64,000 nt of DNA. It comes from Manduca sexta. Its lineage: Eukaryota; Arthropoda; Insecta; Lepidoptera; Sphingidae. A model generated the notes under the pieces. That model was not told where the DNA came from. It saw only the letters and a program-made list of their open reading frames with translations, and did no database searches. A program made the translations under genes and the position numbers. Within the stretch, counting starts at the first letter, position 1, and the number at the start of each line of letters is the position of its first letter. Of the stretch, positions 60,840 through 64,000 are shown piece by piece. Location: NCBI RefSeq assembly GCF_014839805.1, contig NC_051130.1:310001-374000 (forward strand). The letters run 5' to 3'.

Positions 60840-61195
60840 TAGGATCCTTTTCTGGTGGTAGGATATATTTTATATCCGCTCGTATACCGACTACCATACA
60901 CAAGATGTTTAAATCTGCTATAGTGACCTACGTAAATGTCGCGTTCTGGGATCTTAATAATTTAAAATGTCCGTAGTTATATTGATCTGAGTATTATTTA
61001 GAAACAATAATTATTATTCTTATAAACTGTTATAACGTATGCACTTTATTCGCCTATGTGATAACTAAAGTATTTTATTTTATCACCCAGTGTATATCCG
61101 GTTTCAATAGGCCGGCATAATTGTGTCGACTATCGAGTGGTAATCATCTCTCGTCAGTCGACATACTATTGGACCCCTCTCCACTTACAATTAGT
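60840..61195 (-). repeat. dispersed repeat family A, minus strand, interrupted
   Basis: Halves at 60845-60955 and 61089-61195 (GGCCGGCATAATTGTGTCGA). About 130 bp of AT-rich sequence separates them at the same part of the unit where the 3973 MITE sits. The nature of that insert is unclear. Confidence 0.6.
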
Positions 61196-61829
61196 CGTAG
61201 TGGGATCCCACTAAGCTACCGAAAAAGACAATGACAAAAATCTAGAATTGATATTGAAGCACATTTGGAAATGAGGTATTACTATATTTTTTAGGAAATT
61301 GTATAGTTAAGGCGCGGCTCGAACACGTTGTAAATCAACTTGATATTAATAATGCTGGGTAATGATTAATGCCACACGTTTCCTTAATATAGTTGTCGGC
61401 AAAGTAGGAAGTATTAACTGACTGCCAGAAATACGACTCCTACTGCCCTTGGAAAGCATTTGGCAGATAACTATATACCAAATAAGGTTTTTTATTACAG
61501 GGAAGTCTGGTATATTAGTGTCGTAACTGGCTCGTACACAGTAGCAATCACCAAGACAGTTCAATCTGACAATGTGGCCAAGCATTATGTAATTTGTTGA
61601 TATCGAAATAATTTGATATGGTATACTAGTGCCACCAGTTGGCAACATCAGGTACTAGCTTTCTAATAATATTGTACCTGTTTAAGTCTATGATTTTTTT
61701 ATCTATGCTTTCTGTTTGTCTTTTCTTCGAGAAATATAGCTACGTATCGTAACAAATCCTTTGCGTTTTAATTAAATAATAATACATTAAAACAATAGAT
61801 TTTAAGGCTCCTACCGAGTTTTTTTTTAT

Positions 61830-62045
61830 TGCTATTGAATGGCACGACGAGCATGCCGTTTGCCTGATGGTAAGCGATACGACCGCCTATAAACAAAAGC
61901 AACATCATTCAGAACTTTGAATTACAAACTGCGTGGCATTCCACTCTCATCATCCTCATCATCATGTTAAGGATAGAATGTTTGAAATCGGAATATAACA
62001 GTGCATTCACACTGCTGCTTGGCGGTAGAAATATACTTATTTTCT
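61830..62045 (+). repeat. dispersed repeat family D, reference copy
   Basis: TTTATTGCTATTGAATGGCA, CCTGATGGTAAGCGATACGA, CGTGGCATTCCACTCTCATC and ACTGCTGCTTGGCGGTAGAA. Confidence 0.7.
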
Positions 62046-62284
62046 AATATTTATGACAATATATATGTTTCATTAAAAGCCTCTGAGGCACAACGGGTGT
62101 TAGCTGTGAATCAAAGACGGCGGATTCAATTGCTGGACTGAGACAAACGGCACGAAGTCAAGACTTGTGACTTCACTTCGCTCAACTTCATTTATAGTGA
62201 CGCCACTTTACCAAACCACGATAAAAAAAAGGGTAATCCACAAATAATATATTATAGGAGACGTAATGGGAAGGGGAAGGGAGA

Positions 62285-62508
62285 AATGTATAAAAACCAA
62301 TGTCTTGCCTGCACTCAGGCAGTTGCGCTTGAGTCGTTGTCGCGATCACATTGTTAAGTCGTTGCTCTGTCCGTTTCCATACTTAAGTTCTTATTCCGTG
62401 TAATTTTGTTGTTTGTTTAGTAATCATCTTTTGTTCAGTTTTATTTGTGTCAAAGTAAAGTGCATTCAAAATTTAAAATTGTCTGTGTTGTAAAAATATT
62501 GCGGCGGT
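62285..62508 (+). promoter_or_regulatory. probable 5' LTR promoter of an LTR retrotransposon
   Basis: TATAAAAA at 62289-62296, then GGCAGTTG at about 62318-62325, is a TATA plus initiator-like arrangement with about 30-bp spacing. LTR borders cannot be set because the 3' LTR lies outside the window. Confidence 0.45.
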
Positions 62509-62526
62509 TGGGGGCCTGCCCGCAGA
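62509..62526 (+). other. possible primer-binding site (tRNA-Pro-like)
   Basis: TGGGGGCCTGCCCGC starts like a tRNA-Pro-primed site (TGGGGGC) but then diverges. Its position after the promoter region and before gag fits. Confidence 0.4.
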
Positions 62527-62573
62527 TAGATAGAGAGACAATTGAAAACTCAGGGTAATTACGTGGTACGAGC

Positions 62574-62851
62574 TTTATTTTTACACCTCCGCGTTACACT
62601 CGGTACTGGTTGCTGGTGTTATGCAACACTAGTCACTGGCCTGGGGGACTCCGATCCAGGCGAACGGCACGTAGATGTTGCACGTGGCTGGCTCCGGCGG
62701 CAGCTCGCCGGGCAGTCGGTCGGGGTCAGCACACCCGACGATGGTGGTGCGCAGCTGGACGTGGTCGGGAGGCAGCTCTCCCGTCCGTCTGCTACGGCAC
62801 CGTGATAGTGCACCGTGCAAGAAGGCACGCCGTAGAAGAAGAAGAAGAATC
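62574..62851 (-). other. GC-rich antisense exon-like segment in the leader
   Basis: On the minus strand: a splice-acceptor-like CCCGCTAG before 62851, about 220 bp with strong G/C at third codon positions, a stop TAG at 62629-62631, then AATAAA at 62579-62574. The main frame includes ELPPDHVQLRTTIVGC and ATCNIYVPFAWIG. The first third reads better in another frame (YGVPSCTVHYHGAVADG), suggesting one frameshift. I do not recognise the protein. It could be the terminal exon of a host gene captured by, or lying beside, the retrotransposon. Confidence 0.4.
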
Positions 62852-63120
62852 CTAGCGGGAACAACGACGTGTGTGAATATGTAGTGCCACCCCAATTTAT
62901 AGAATGAATAATTCACATTATAACCACAGACTATTTAGAAGGACATTAGTAACATTAACAGAGTATATATGTAAGTATAATTGGTAACGTTACAATATAT
63001 TTGTAGCGGGTAATAAATTTTGTTAAAAAATATATATTTCTGAAGTAATTTCCTAGATCAGAAGTGGGATACGAGCTCATTTGCCCACTATTTTCGTTTC
63101 CCACGACCTATTTATTTAAA

Positions 63121-64000
63121 ATGTCGGATCGCGAACGTAGTGCGAATCATCGTAGCCGTAGTCAGTATTGTGGCAGTCATGACAGTCGCGATCGGCGTGA
63201 CCATAACCGCGACCGGACGCCTGATGAACACACTATGTTGCGTCTTGAAATGAGAGCAATGATGGCTCGTCTCAAGACACTGGAAGATCGAATCAAAAGT
63301 AAGAGGTCCCCATCACCGAAACGCAGATTCGCGCGTTCACCAGACCACGCGGAATCACATCCCGTGCGTCAGGTTTCGCCGCAGCGGCGTTCGATTAGGT
63401 TAGAGTCCCCCAACAGGCATACGATTTCGCGGTCGCGTGATCTGTTCGTATTGCCCACTCGTGAAGGTAGGAACCGTCCACGTTCTCGGTCCGGGCCGTC
63501 TCCAGAACATTCCACGATTACTGATCGTATAGTTAACGCCATTCGTTCCATTAATAACGCGGGTAAGACGAGTCAACATTTTTATATTTCAAATTTTGAT
63601 CCGAATATACACAACATTGACGATTGGTGCGCTGAGGTAGACCGTGCTAAATCCCTTAACAGTTGGAACGATTATAAATGTCTATCACGTATAGATAATT
63701 GTTTGAAGGGCGACGCGCGATCATGGCTTAATGAATGGGTATCGAATGATCGTACGTGGAGTAATTTTAAGAAAGAGTTTAGACCATTATGCCCGAAAAA
63801 ACCCAATGTCGCGAACATTTTAGCTGATGTTACTAATACAAATTCGGACAAATACCCCACATACGCAGATTATGCACGCCGTTCGCTACTTCGGTTGCGT
63901 ATAGTACGAAGCCTCAGCGATGAATTGATTTCAGCAATAGTTATTCGTGGCATAACCGATTCAAATATCCGCGCGTCAGCAACTAATGCAAAGTTATTGT
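63121..64000 (+). CDS. LTR retrotransposon gag, partial (runs off the window)
   Basis: Open from ATG 63121 to the last base (293 codons, no stop). Residues 1-130 are Arg/Ser/Asp-rich and basic, with a short helix (MLRLEMRAMMARLKTLEDRI). From about 155 a retrotransposon gag domain follows: FYISNFDPNIHNIDDWCAEV, CLKGDARSWLNEW, WSNFKKEFRPLCP and ARRSLLRLRIVRSLSDELI. This is the arrangement of Ty3/gypsy gag. The frame is undamaged and richer in G+C than its surroundings, so the element may be young. Zinc knuckle and pol are not within the window. The upstream leader of about 600 bp carries the antisense segment. Confidence 0.88.
   Translation, partial: MSDRERSANHRSRSQYCGSHDSRDRRDHNRDRTPDEHTMLRLEMRAMMARLKTLEDRIKSKRSPSPKRRFARSPDHAESHPVRQVSPQRRSIRLESPNRHTISRSRDLFVLPTREGRNRPRSRSGPSPEHSTITDRIVNAIRSINNAGKTSQHFYISNFDPNIHNIDDWCAEVDRAKSLNSWNDYKCLSRIDNCLKGDARSWLNEWVSNDRTWSNFKKEFRPLCPKKPNVANILADVTNTNSDKYPTYADYARRSLLRLRIVRSLSDELISAIVIRGITDSNIRASATNAKLL

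Noticed and set aside
62542..62855. Plus-strand frames in the LTR element leader
   Set aside because: The minus strand has the stronger codon-like pattern, and gag starts only at 63121.

Overview
The window looks like a nuclear genome segment of a moth or butterfly (Lepidoptera). It is AT-rich, its genes are cut by many GT-AG introns, and it is full of short dispersed repeats: tRNA-derived SINE-like units, RTE-like tails, Penelope-like 3' ends and MITEs. No rRNA, CRISPR array or prokaryote-style operon was seen. The assignment rests on gene families and repeat style; no species can be named.

Layout. 1-2.9 kb: intergenic repeats. 3.0-7.8 kb (+): a three-exon ecdysteroid-kinase-like gene (EcKL/CHK-kinase family, about 390 aa). 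8.5-11.0 kb (+): a decayed tandem copy of exons 1 and 2 of that gene, with a Penelope-like element in its intron and a MITE inside its second exon. 13.5-23.0 kb (+) and 32.9-47.4 kb (+): two tandem 'nose resistant to fluoxetine' (NRF-6) type acyltransferase genes. Each is reconstructed here as 13 exons, and all intron phases match. Both have a lumenal/extracellular NRF domain followed by a multi-pass acyltransferase-3 domain. 25.9-31.9 kb, between them: a Ty1/copia element on the minus strand with 5-bp target duplications. Its upstream LTR is split by a 1.5-kb DNA element that carries a THAP zinc finger and has 8-bp target duplications, as expected of the P superfamily. 47.4-62.2 kb: gene-poor DNA with dispersed repeats. 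62.3-64.0 kb (+): the 5' end of an LTR retrotransposon (promoter, possible primer-binding site, open gag running off the window), with a GC-rich antisense exon-like segment in its leader.

Function. The EcKL protein is expected to be a small-molecule kinase of the cytosol. The NRF-6 proteins are expected to be membrane acyltransferases with a secreted-side cysteine-rich domain. Nothing suggests a joint pathway; the shared theme is local tandem duplication followed by heavy transposon invasion.

Most striking observations: (i) three Penelope-like copies with inverted 5' parts, two of them with target-site duplications, one lying 12 bp from a splice acceptor; (ii) the nested P-like/copia insertion, which can be undone precisely by its target duplications; (iii) loss of most NRF-domain cysteines and of an obvious signal peptide in the first NRF-6 paralog; (iv) the antisense exon-like piece in the LTR element leader. 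All calls were made by eye; no database search was run.
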